Part shown: piece after piece, positions 1 through 6,088 of the stretch
How positions within the stretch are numbered: position 1 is the first letter of the stretch
Layout: every line of letters starts with the position of its first letter
Source: an uncultured Prevotella sp.
GTDB lineage: Bacteria; Bacteroidota; Bacteroidia; Bacteroidales; Bacteroidaceae
Direction: 5' to 3'
Assembly: GCA_938023885.1 (NCBI GenBank)
Contig: CALJCU010000654.1
Span: 1 to 6,090, forward strand
Length of the DNA stretch: 6,090 nt
The notes under the pieces: generated by a model
What the model saw: only the letters and a program-made list of their open reading frames with translations
What the model was told of the DNA's origin: nothing
The model's database searches: none
Position numbers and translations under genes: made by a program

Positions 1-4
1 ATAA

Positions 5-175
5 GTGGATAATCATTTTCGCGAATTTGTGGTATTGTTGTATCGTTGGTTATGTATATTTCAATTAAACAACCATCGTGAGTTTGTTCATAAATACATG
101 ATGGATGTTATCTATAATGCGGCAGGAAGTCGTTTGCATCTGCTTATTGTTAACCACAACAAGACGCAATTATAA
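5..175 (+). CDS. Unrecognised short reading frame, 56 codons, doubtful
   Basis: An open frame runs from a GTG directly after an in-frame TAA (2-4) to a TAA at 173-175. The translation is rich in aromatic and hydrophobic residues (for example FREFVVLLYRWLCIF, then DVIYNAAGSRLHLLIV). It resembles no family I can name. There is an internal ATG pair at 98 and 101. No promoter or ribosome-binding signal can be judged because the window starts here. It could be the decayed 3' end of a gene lying to the left, a small protein, or a chance frame in AT-rich DNA. Nothing else gene-like is visible in the stretch from 1 to 222. Confidence 0.2.
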   Translation: MDNHFREFVVLLYRWLCIFQLNNHREFVHKYMMDVIYNAAGSRLHLLIVNHNKTQL

Positions 176-222
176 ATTATTGATATGCAATGAATTGTGA
201 AACGTTTATTGTTTATATAAAG

Positions 223-380
223 AGTACTATCGTTTTTTACTCAAATAGTACTATTGTTTTTTACTTAAATAGTACTATTGTTTTGCTTAAAAAGTACTAT
301 CGTCTTACTTAAAAAGTACTATCGTTTTCTTTGGAAACTAATATTGGGCTGAAAGGAAAGTACTATCTATAGAGAGTAAA
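223..380. repeat. Phased array of AGTACTAT boxes upstream of the HU-like gene
   Basis: Six perfect copies of AGTACTAT start at 223, 247, 271, 293, 315 and 359. Intervals are 24, 24, 22, 22 and then 44 bp. A degenerate copy (ACTAATAT, 6 of 8) fills the 44-bp gap at 337, so the 22-bp register is kept. A weaker match (AATGGTAT) sits at 381. The first five units continue with C/T, then G, a T-run and usually ACTTAAA, so most of the unit is conserved and not only the core. The core contains the palindrome AGTACT. The copies at 247 and 271 extend to the 10-bp palindrome ATAGTACTAT. Spacing near two helical turns places the boxes on one face of the DNA. There are no unique spacers, so this is not CRISPR. 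The array ends just before the promoter at 395-426, which suggests an operator or activator array. Iterons are an alternative. Confidence 0.85.
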
Positions 381-394
381 AATGGTATTATTTG

Positions 395-426
395 TTTGAG
401 AATATGAAATATTTCTGTTATCTTTG
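395..426 (+). promoter_or_regulatory. Bacteroidetes-type promoter of the HU-like gene
   Basis: The -33 element TTTG is at 395-398, followed by a 20-bp spacer and the -7 element TATCTTTG at 419-426. This is an exact match to the Bacteroidetes consensus TTTG, 19-21 bp, TAnnTTTG. Transcription should start around 431-436, giving a leader of about 75-80 nt before the ATG at 511. A second TTTG at 391-394 is an alternative -33 with a 24-bp spacer, which is too long. The last perfect AGTACTAT box ends 28 bp upstream, so a protein bound there could touch RNA polymerase. No Shine-Dalgarno sequence is seen before the start. Confidence 0.75.
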
Positions 427-510
427 TGACAGAGACTCGGGCGAAAGGTTTTGTGATGTGTGCAGATAACGCCGCCACTGTGTTCTTTTTACAATCAAAT
501 TTTTAGTATC

Positions 511-966
511 ATGGATTATTCTTTGAACAAACGAAAAATGAGTGTTGGCCCCTTGAAGGGCAAGGAAGTGTTCGTGGCAAGCCCGGTTTGCCAGAAACAG
601 CGCATTTCGTTCGACAAGCTTTGCGAGCGGATGGCGGAGGACAGTACGGTGGGCGATGCCGACGTGGCTGCCGTGTTCTACAAGTTCCGCAAGGTGCTCA
701 ACGAGTATTGCTCGAAGGGTTACATTGTCGACGGCGGTCCGCTCGGGACGTTCCGCCCCACTTTTACTTCGAAGGCTGTGGAGAAAGAAGAGGATTTCAA
801 GCCCGCGGAGTGCATCTCGAAAACGCAGATTCTCTTCACGCCTACGGCCGATTTCCGCCGGCTGAAGAATGTGGAGTTCTTCCGCGTGGCGAAACAGGAG
901 ACAGCTAAGGCTAAGAAAAATGGCGGTTCGGGACAGGGGTCGTCCGCGGCTACGCCAAAACCGTAA
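511..966 (+). CDS. HU-related DNABII DNA-binding protein
   Basis: This 151-residue protein belongs to the long HU-related DNABII group typical of Bacteroidetes. These are nucleoid proteins that bend and compact DNA, probably as dimers. The N-terminal strand region (about 3-26) leads into the helical dimerisation part (about 31-69). Next come the hallmark LGTFRPTF (78-85), the DNA-embracing arm (about 86-110) and the family-typical end FRRLKNVEFFRV (115-126). A K/A/G/S-rich flexible tail (127-151) extends beyond the fold. The frame is open back to a GTG at 460. I prefer the ATG at 511 because MDYSLNKRK aligns with the usual MxYxLxxR start of the family and because the promoter leaves a normal leader. 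The ATG at 538 would remove part of the first strand. The gene is monocistronic, with its own promoter and terminator. The box array upstream suggests tight, perhaps self-controlled, expression, which is inference. Its precise DNA target is unknown. Confidence 0.9.
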   Translation: MDYSLNKRKMSVGPLKGKEVFVASPVCQKQRISFDKLCERMAEDSTVGDADVAAVFYKFRKVLNEYCSKGYIVDGGPLGTFRPTFTSKAVEKEEDFKPAECISKTQILFTPTADFRRLKNVEFFRVAKQETAKAKKNGGSGQGSSAATPKP

Positions 967-975
967 CAGGAAGTT

Positions 976-1013
976 TCCCTCTCCACGCAGGTTTGGGAGA
1001 GGGATTTTCTTTT
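976..1013 (+). terminator. Intrinsic terminator of the HU-like gene
   Basis: A 9-bp perfect stem (976-984 with 996-1004, core CCCTCTCC / GGAGAGGG) closes an 11-nt loop and is followed by TTTTCTTTT at 1005-1013. It starts 10 nt after the stop codon at 964-966. The form is that of a classical rho-independent terminator. Confidence 0.85.
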
Positions 1014-1221
1014 GTCGATTGCAGAAGCGGCATCAATATATCCTCATGCAAATCTTTTCTGTTTCCCTTTCACGGAGCTTATAGAACTTATAGAAGGAGT
1101 CCTGCGACAGGTCGCAGTCCACAGCAAGAACTTACGAAGCGTAGCAATGGCACGGGATACAGGAAGTGCAAGGAGTATGCCGGACGGCACGTACGCGGTG
1201 GTGTGAGAGGGCGGTAAACAC
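1014..1221. other. Intergenic stretch, possibly a decayed group II intron 3' end
   Basis: No convincing gene is present: the open frames over this stretch have no family likeness and no start signal. It holds a perfect tandem duplication of CTTATAGAA (1078-1086 and 1087-1095) and a 5-bp hairpin (TGCGA/TCGCA, 1103-1116). A further hairpin lies at 1175-1194: GTA+TGCC stem, GGAC loop, GGCA, a two-base CG bulge, then TAC. The two-base bulge on the 3' strand and the following GGTGGTGTGAGAGGGCGG (1197-1214) resemble group II intron domain V and the joining segment to domain VI. The expected lower-stem partner on the 5' side is missing, so any such element is incomplete. The likeness is from memory of the motif, not from a search. 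Confidence 0.3.
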
Positions 1222-1264
1222 AAAAGCAGGAGGTAAGCACCTGTGATTAGTGTTTATCTCCTGC
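1222..1264 (-). terminator. Probable dnaK terminator
   Basis: Inverted arms at 1226-1240 and 1250-1264 enclose a 9-nt loop. Read on the - strand the stem has 7 bp (GCAGGAG/CTCCTGC), then two 3-bp blocks separated by A-C mismatches. TTTT follows immediately (complement of AAAA at 1222-1225). It lies 35 bp past the dnaK stop codon. In + strand RNA the two mismatches become G-U pairs, giving a continuous 15-bp stem but no adjacent U-run. The hairpin may therefore serve both directions, or may originate from an RNA encoded on the + strand. Confidence 0.7.
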
Positions 1265-1299
1265 CCGGTTAAATTTTATCAGTTGTTTATTATCTTGCC

Positions 1300-3243
1300 T
1301 TACTTCACTTCCTCAAAGTCGGCATCCTGGATATTATCGTCCGACTTGTTGTTGTCAGAGTTAGTGTTGGTTGTGTTCTGCTGGGCACCTGCATTGGCTC
1401 CCCCTTGGAAGCCCTGGGCACCGGCCTGAGAACCGGCCTGACCGTACATCTGTGCGCTGGCAGCCTGAACAGCCGTATTCAGAGCAGCGGTAGCTGTGTC
1501 GATAGCGTTAAGATCCTGCGCCTTGTGGGCATCCTTCAACTGCTGGAGAGCCTGCTCGATAGCCGGTTTCTTGTCAGCCGGGATCTTGTCACCGTTGTCC
1601 TTGAGGAAATTCTCGGTAGTGAAGATCATGGAGTCGGCCTGATTAAGCTTGTCTACTTTCTCGCGCTCAGCCTTGTCGGCAGCAGCGTTCTGTTCAGCCT
1701 CAGCCTTCATGCGCTTGATCTCGTCGTCGCTCAGACCACTTGAAGCCTCAATGCGAATCTTTTGTTCTTTACCTGTAGCTTTATCCTTCGCGGATACGTT
1801 CAGGATACCATTGGCATCGATATCGAAAGTGACCTCAATCTGAGGAACACCGCGACGGGCGGGAGCAATACCCTCGAGGTTGAACTGACCGATACTCTTG
1901 TTCTGGGCAGCCATCGGGCGCTCACCCTGCAGCACGTGAATGGTTACGGCAGTCTGATTGTCGACAGCGGTAGAGAATACCTCGCTCTTCTTGCAGGGAA
2001 TAGTCGTGTTAGCATCGATGAGCTTTGTCATCACGCCGCCCATCGTCTCGATGCCGAGAGTCAGCGGAGTGACGTCCAGCAGGACGATGTCGCCGGCACC
2101 CTTCTCGTTGTTCAGGATAGCACCCTGGATAGCTGCACCCACAGCGACGACCTCATCAGGGTTCACACCTTTTGAAGGCTCCTTGCCGAAATAGTTCTTC
2201 ACCAATGTCTGCACAGCAGGGATACGGCTCGAACCGCCCACAAGGATCACCTCATCGATATCGGATGTTGAGAGCTTGGCATCGCGCACGGCATTCTGGC
2301 ACGGCACAAGGCACTTCTGAATCAGGTCATGGCACAGCTGCTCAAACTGAGCACGCGTCAACGTCTTTACCAGATGCTTTGGCACACCGCCCTCAGCAGA
2401 GATATAAGGAAGGTTAATCTCGGTCGAAGTAGTAGACGAGAGTTCAATCTTCGCTTTTTCGGCAGCCTCCTTCAAGCGCTGCATGGCCATCGGGTCCTTG
2501 CGAAGGTCGACGCCCTCATCAGCTTTGAAGCCGTCCGCCAGCCAGTCAATAATCTTCTGGTCGAAGTCATCACCACCCAAGTGTGTGTCACCATTAGTAG
2601 CAAGCACTTCGAATACACCGCCACCGAACTCCAGGATAGAGATATCGAATGTACCGCCACCAAGGTCGAATACAGCGATCTTCATGTCCTTGTTGGCCTT
2701 GTCCACGCCATAGGCAAGGGCGGCAGCCGTAGGCTCATTGACGATACGACGGACGTTCAGACCGGCGATAGCACCGGCTTCCTTAGTGGCCTGACGCTGA
2801 GAGTCGGAGAAGTAAGCCGGCACTGTGATGACAGCATCCGTCACTTCCTGGCCGAGATAATCCTCGGCAGTCTTCTTCATCTTCTGCAGAATCATGGCCG
2901 AGATCTCCTGTGGTGTGTAAGGATGTGCGGCACCCTCGATCTGCACCTTAGGATAGCCGTTATCGTTGATGACGGTGTAAGGCACACGCTCTGCCTCCAT
3001 CCTGCTCTGCTCATAGGTCTCACCCATGAAACGCTTGATGGAATATACGGTATTCTTCGGGTTCGTGATGGCCTGACGTTTTGCAGGATCGCCCACTTTA
3101 CGCTCACCGTCTTTCATGAAGCCCACTACAGAAGGAGTGGTACGCTTGCCTTCAGAGTTTGCAATCACTACCGGCTCGTTGCCCTCAAATACGGCTACGC
3201 AACTGTTGGTAGTACCTAAGTCGATTCCAATAATCTTTCCCAT
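1300..3243 (-). CDS. dnaK: Molecular chaperone DnaK (Hsp70)
   Basis: A complete 647-residue cytosolic Hsp70. It binds exposed hydrophobic peptide segments in an ATP-driven cycle with DnaJ and GrpE. The ATPase domain (about 1-382) shows the phosphate loop IDLGTTNS (7-14), the catalytic Lys70 in SIKRFMGE, VPAYFSDSQRQAT (141-153), VNEPTAAALAYG (168-179), DLGGGTFD (193-200) and LVGGSSRIP (334-342). The linker DIVLLDVTPL (385-394) leads to the substrate-binding sheet (about 395-505). A helical lid follows (to about 600), then a Q/G/A- and N-rich flexible tail ending DADFEEVK, the usual bacterial C-terminus. All key residues are present and the length is normal. The ATG at 3243 gives the standard N-terminus. 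The upstream sequence is A/T-rich without a Shine-Dalgarno. It stands alone: grpE and dnaJ are not adjacent, the gene to the left is convergent, and the arabinofuranosidase gene lies 139 bp upstream on the same strand. No CIRCE element or clear consensus promoter was found in that gap, so its heat-shock control cannot be read from the sequence. Confidence 0.99.
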   Translation of the reverse strand: MGKIIGIDLGTTNSCVAVFEGNEPVVIANSEGKRTTPSVVGFMKDGERKVGDPAKRQAITNPKNTVYSIKRFMGETYEQSRMEAERVPYTVINDNGYPKVQIEGAAHPYTPQEISAMILQKMKKTAEDYLGQEVTDAVITVPAYFSDSQRQATKEAGAIAGLNVRRIVNEPTAAALAYGVDKANKDMKIAVFDLGGGTFDISILEFGGGVFEVLATNGDTHLGGDDFDQKIIDWLADGFKADEGVDLRKDPMAMQRLKEAAEKAKIELSSTTSTEINLPYISAEGGVPKHLVKTLTRAQFEQLCHDLIQKCLVPCQNAVRDAKLSTSDIDEVILVGGSSRIPAVQTLVKNYFGKEPSKGVNPDEVVAVGAAIQGAILNNEKGAGDIVLLDVTPLTLGIETMGGVMTKLIDANTTIPCKKSEVFSTAVDNQTAVTIHVLQGERPMAAQNKSIGQFNLEGIAPARRGVPQIEVTFDIDANGILNVSAKDKATGKEQKIRIEASSGLSDDEIKRMKAEAEQNAAADKAEREKVDKLNQADSMIFTTENFLKDNGDKIPADKKPAIEQALQQLKDAHKAQDLNAIDTATAALNTAVQAASAQMYGQAGSQAGAQGFQGGANAGAQQNTTNTNSDNNKSDDNIQDADFEEVK

Positions 3244-3326
3244 AATAGTATGTATTTTTATTTATTATCGCTGTTAATGTTGCTTGGACTGAATGTAAAT
3301 GTCCGCACTCACTTGAACAAACGATA

Positions 3327-3367
3327 TGCCAATGACAGAATCGTTGCATACGACTGACACAATGGCA
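3327..3367 (-). other. Imperfect hairpin between the arabinofuranosidase gene and dnaK
   Basis: TGCCAATG (3327-3334) and CAATGGCA (3360-3367) pair over 7 of 8 positions. Inside them, a 4x4 internal loop and an inner stem (3339-3343 with 3351-3355, one G-U in - strand RNA) close a 7-nt loop. It begins 16 bp past the arabinofuranosidase stop. No U-run follows on the - strand, so it is a poor intrinsic terminator. It could be a processing or stabilising structure, or chance. The rest of the 139-bp gap is the A/T-rich dnaK leader. Confidence 0.3.
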
Positions 3368-3382
3368 CAAATTCAGGACCTG

Positions 3383-5926
3383 CTATTTACGGATTACTAC
3401 GGCGCAGTAGGCTGGAAGTGTGACTTTCTGATCTTCCACCATTATCTTCAAAGGTATCACATGCTTGCTGTCCGGCTTACCGCCAAAGCCTTCAACCGCT
3501 GTGCCGTCAGCTATTGACAATCCTTTGATACTGACTGTCAGGGCTTGTGGCAGGGCATTGACAAGCTTGACAATGGTCTTGTTCTCAACATCTTTCACAA
3601 CACTGGCACTGACACGATAGCCCACGGACGCAGGCAGATCAAGAGACGAACTGACATATTTATCGCCGCCATTGTTGCCCCACAGCTTCTGCGTGTAATA
3701 GCTTGGCGTGAGCATAGTGATACTGTCACGGTTGAAATAGATCATGTCAGGGTTCCAGTTCTGATGCTCCACATTGCAGAACAGTGGGGCATAGCTTGAC
3801 ATCCTTACCACATCGCCATTGCGCTCAAGGGAGCAGAGGTGCAGCGCCTCCACGAGAGCATTCTCCACCGTGCGGCCTTGCGAGGCCCACTCGCCAAGAT
3901 AAACCTTCGGGGCCGTGCGGTCGTAGGAGTTGTAGTAATCCTGATTGTGCATGAACCAGCCCGGTGACTCATAGTAGTGCTCGTCCACCATGTCGACTAC
4001 TTTCTTGTTCTCCTTGGCATATTTCCAGCCTTCGATATAATCCGCCGAAGGATAATGGAACGGGCCCGCGGTGCCACAGATTGTGATATTCGGATACTTG
4101 GCCTTCACAGCCTCGGCGATCATCCTGAAACGCTCCTCAAAGACCGTAGAGATGATATCCTCATTGCCTATACCTATATACTTAAGCCTGAACGGAGCCG
4201 GATGACCGGCATCGGCACGTAACCTGGCCCATTTGGATGTGGCGGGATCGCCATTGGCCCAGTCAATCATATTAAGAATCTCCTGACAGTAAGCCGGCAT
4301 GTCCTTCATCGGAATGCCACCCTGTTGTCCGGCATAGCCATCCTTGTCAGCCGCCGAGTTCTGGCACGGCACGCCGGCAGCAAGCACAGGCAGCGGCTCT
4401 GCACCGATGTCCTCGCAGAACTGGAAATACTCATAAAATCCCAATCCGCGAGTCTGATGATAGCCCCAGATGTTCTTTGCCGGCTTGCGGTCCTGCCATG
4501 GGCCTACGCTCTCATTCCAGTGATAGATGTTGTCCAGACCCTGACCATGACTCATGCAGCCGCCAGGGAAGCGCATGAACTTAGGATGCAGGGCAGCCAC
4601 AGCCTCAGCAAGGTCCTTACGCAGTCCGTGTCCTCTGAAGGTATCATGTGGGAAGAGACTCACCATGTCCACATCCACTTTACCTTCTTTCAATGATGTC
4701 AAGGCAAGTTTCACGTCTCCCCTCACCATCTTCCTGTCTACAATGAGAGGCAGAGAAAAGTGCTGCCAGCCCGTACCCTCCAATTTAATCTTCTGCTTGG
4801 CATACACCAGTCCGTTCTTGCCAAGAAGTGATACAAGCACTTGGTTCTTCACCCCATTGACTGCGCGCAGATAAACGGAGAAATCGAACTGCTCCAATGG
4901 AGAAGCTGTCGTGACGCCCCATTCCGTTCCGCTCCAACCATTATTAAATAATGTGTCGGTTTTGACGAGGACCGCATAGTGTGGATTATTCGCTGAGAGC
5001 GGATTGTCAGTACTTATCACGATAGGATGATTGGATGTCCATGCTGTCTCCGCTTTCCAGCCTTCGTGGTCTTGTGAAGAATATTCGAAGTCACGGTTCT
5101 GCACGAGCTCGGCATAAAGTCCGCCGTCCGCTGCATAACTGATATCCTCGAAGAACACGCCGACGAGTTTGTCCGTGATTCTCTTTGTTTCCGATTCATC
5201 AACGGTCAACGTGGCATTGACACCATTACCCAAAGAAGCAAAGCGCGAAGCATCGTCCTTCATGCGCTCCGCATTGTATTTGTTTTCGTTGGCGAGAGCA
5301 TGGAAGTAGTTCGTGATGTAGTCGAGATGTACCTTTGGTATCTCAAAGTGGTTGCCGGAATATGATTTCCCCGCAACTGTAGCCGTGTCCATAATCCAGG
5401 CATCATCACCGATAGTGCTGGGTTCTTTGGCCTCTTCGAAATGGCGGAAGTCCCTGTCCGCCTTGACATAGCGTCGTCCGCCATCCTTCGTCTTGAAATA
5501 GATGTCGAATGTACCGTCATCCGTCTGGAACATCACGGGTGCCAAGGCGCCCGGGTCGCTCATCCTTGGATAGTCTTGCGGGCGCCATGTCACGAGATCC
5601 TCACTGTAAGCCGCTGCAAGACACGGAGCCGTATTGTTGACTGAGAACAGCAAACGCCACGTGCCGTCAGCAGCATGAACTACATACGGCGTGTACATCT
5701 TCTTCTCTGCGCCCCAAGGGCCATAGTCGGACCCGCAGAGTTGACCGATATCCTGCCACTGCTCTTTATCCGTGAGATAAGCGGCATGCAAGCCTTTCGT
5801 GACACCAGGACTATATACGAATATCTGACACGTAGTGTCTTTCCCTGCCATTTCATAAGCTGGTCTTGACTGTGCACCGAGATGCAAGGGAAAGATGACA
5901 GCTGATAATAAGAGTATTTTCTTCAT
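3383..5926 (-). CDS. Exported GH51 alpha-L-arabinofuranosidase with extra N-terminal module
   Basis: This 847-residue enzyme should release terminal alpha-L-arabinofuranosyl groups from arabinoxylan or arabinan by a retaining mechanism. A signal peptide (1-18, LHLGA then QS) has no lipobox cysteine, so the product is probably periplasmic or secreted. Residues about 25-195 resemble part of a GH43-type beta-propeller (YTPYVVHAADGTWRLLFS, AAYSEDLVTW, FDIYFKTKDG). At about 170 residues this is too short for a full five-bladed fold. A helical linker (about 196-232) follows. The GH51 part begins near 237 (VGVFFEDISYAADGGLYAEL, 255-274), is interrupted by a CBM4/9-like beta-sandwich (about 285-425) and continues with the TIM barrel (KFMRFPGGC, 449-457). 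The likely acid/base is Glu589 in GIGNED and the nucleophile Glu679 in YLGEWAS; DEHYY (648-652) is also conserved. The C-terminal beta domain runs from about 700 to the end. The start overlaps the small upstream frame by ATGA. No SusC/SusD or other glycosidase genes lie in the window, so the exact substrate is not shown. Confidence 0.93.
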   Translation of the reverse strand: MKKILLLSAVIFPLHLGAQSRPAYEMAGKDTTCQIFVYSPGVTKGLHAAYLTDKEQWQDIGQLCGSDYGPWGAEKKMYTPYVVHAADGTWRLLFSVNNTAPCLAAAYSEDLVTWRPQDYPRMSDPGALAPVMFQTDDGTFDIYFKTKDGGRRYVKADRDFRHFEEAKEPSTIGDDAWIMDTATVAGKSYSGNHFEIPKVHLDYITNYFHALANENKYNAERMKDDASRFASLGNGVNATLTVDESETKRITDKLVGVFFEDISYAADGGLYAELVQNRDFEYSSQDHEGWKAETAWTSNHPIVISTDNPLSANNPHYAVLVKTDTLFNNGWSGTEWGVTTASPLEQFDFSVYLRAVNGVKNQVLVSLLGKNGLVYAKQKIKLEGTGWQHFSLPLIVDRKMVRGDVKLALTSLKEGKVDVDMVSLFPHDTFRGHGLRKDLAEAVAALHPKFMRFPGGCMSHGQGLDNIYHWNESVGPWQDRKPAKNIWGYHQTRGLGFYEYFQFCEDIGAEPLPVLAAGVPCQNSAADKDGYAGQQGGIPMKDMPAYCQEILNMIDWANGDPATSKWARLRADAGHPAPFRLKYIGIGNEDIISTVFEERFRMIAEAVKAKYPNITICGTAGPFHYPSADYIEGWKYAKENKKVVDMVDEHYYESPGWFMHNQDYYNSYDRTAPKVYLGEWASQGRTVENALVEALHLCSLERNGDVVRMSSYAPLFCNVEHQNWNPDMIYFNRDSITMLTPSYYTQKLWGNNGGDKYVSSSLDLPASVGYRVSASVVKDVENKTIVKLVNALPQALTVSIKGLSIADGTAVEGFGGKPDSKHVIPLKIMVEDQKVTLPAYCAVVIRK

Positions 5927-6060
5927 GCAATGATTATTTTTGGAGACCCGTCCCTGTGGAGTAACCGATTGTTTCTTTCTTGTTGTTGGCTGTTTGTTTG
6001 TGCAAAGATGGGTGTTGTCAATGCAATGCCTAATAACGATGTAGTGATTATTCTTTTCAT
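5923..6060 (-). CDS. Small predicted exported peptide, 45 aa, coupled to the GH51 gene
   Basis: A complete ATG-to-TGA frame encodes 45 residues. The first 20, MKRIITTSLLGIALTTPIFA, form a textbook signal peptide: KR at the n-region, a hydrophobic core, and FA before Gln, the common Bacteroidetes signal peptidase I junction. The predicted mature part is only 25 residues, polar and basic (starting QTNSQQQERN, containing LLHRDGSPKIII). Its TGA overlaps the ATG of the arabinofuranosidase gene as ATGA, the classic geometry for translational coupling. A TATATTTG -7 box lies 20 bp upstream of its ATG and leaves a short A-rich leader. I know no family for it. It may be a genuine small exported peptide, or the 5' stump of a former exported protein whose body was lost. 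It is less likely to be a frameshifted start of the GH51 gene, which has its own complete signal peptide. Confidence 0.5.
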   Translation of the reverse strand: MKRIITTSLLGIALTTPIFAQTNSQQQERNNRLLHRDGSPKIIIA

Positions 6061-6080
6061 GTCTATTTCTTATGATTGTG

Positions 6081-6088
6081 CAAATATA
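6081..6088 (-). promoter_or_regulatory. Candidate -7 box for the small peptide and GH51 genes
   Basis: On the - strand this reads TATATTTG, an exact match to the Bacteroidetes -7 consensus TAnnTTTG. Transcription would start near 6075, about 15 nt before the ATG at 6060. The matching -33 TTTG would lie around 6108-6113, outside the window, so only half of the promoter can be tested here. Confidence 0.45.

Noticed and set aside
223..380. CRISPR array
   Set aside because: The units are contiguous direct repeats of 22-24 bp with no unique spacers between them, and no cas genes are present.
460..510. GTG at 460 as the start of the HU-like protein
   Set aside because: The 17 extra residues do not fit the family N-terminus, the GTG lies close to the expected transcription start, and the ATG at 511 aligns well.
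993..1217. Short open frames between the HU-like gene and dnaK (+ strand)
   Set aside because: They start inside the terminator, are rich in Arg and Ser as expected from non-coding GC-rich DNA, and match no family.
2329..3219. A 296-codon open frame on the + strand opposite dnaK
   Set aside because: It is fully antisense to a highly conserved dnaK. Long antisense frames are common over such genes because of codon bias. The translation shows no family likeness and no start signal.
3244..3382. CIRCE-type HrcA operator upstream of dnaK
   Set aside because: No TTAGCACTC/GAGTGCTAA inverted repeat is present. GTGAGTGC on the - strand near 3305-3312 has no partner arm.
5260..5877. Frames on either strand overlapping the GH51 gene
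   Set aside because: They are shadow frames of the arabinofuranosidase coding sequence without domains or start signals.
6003..6010. CATCTTTG on the - strand as a -7 box for the GH51 gene alone
   Set aside because: It has one mismatch to TAnnTTTG, lies inside the signal-peptide frame, and has no TTTG at 19-21 bp upstream.
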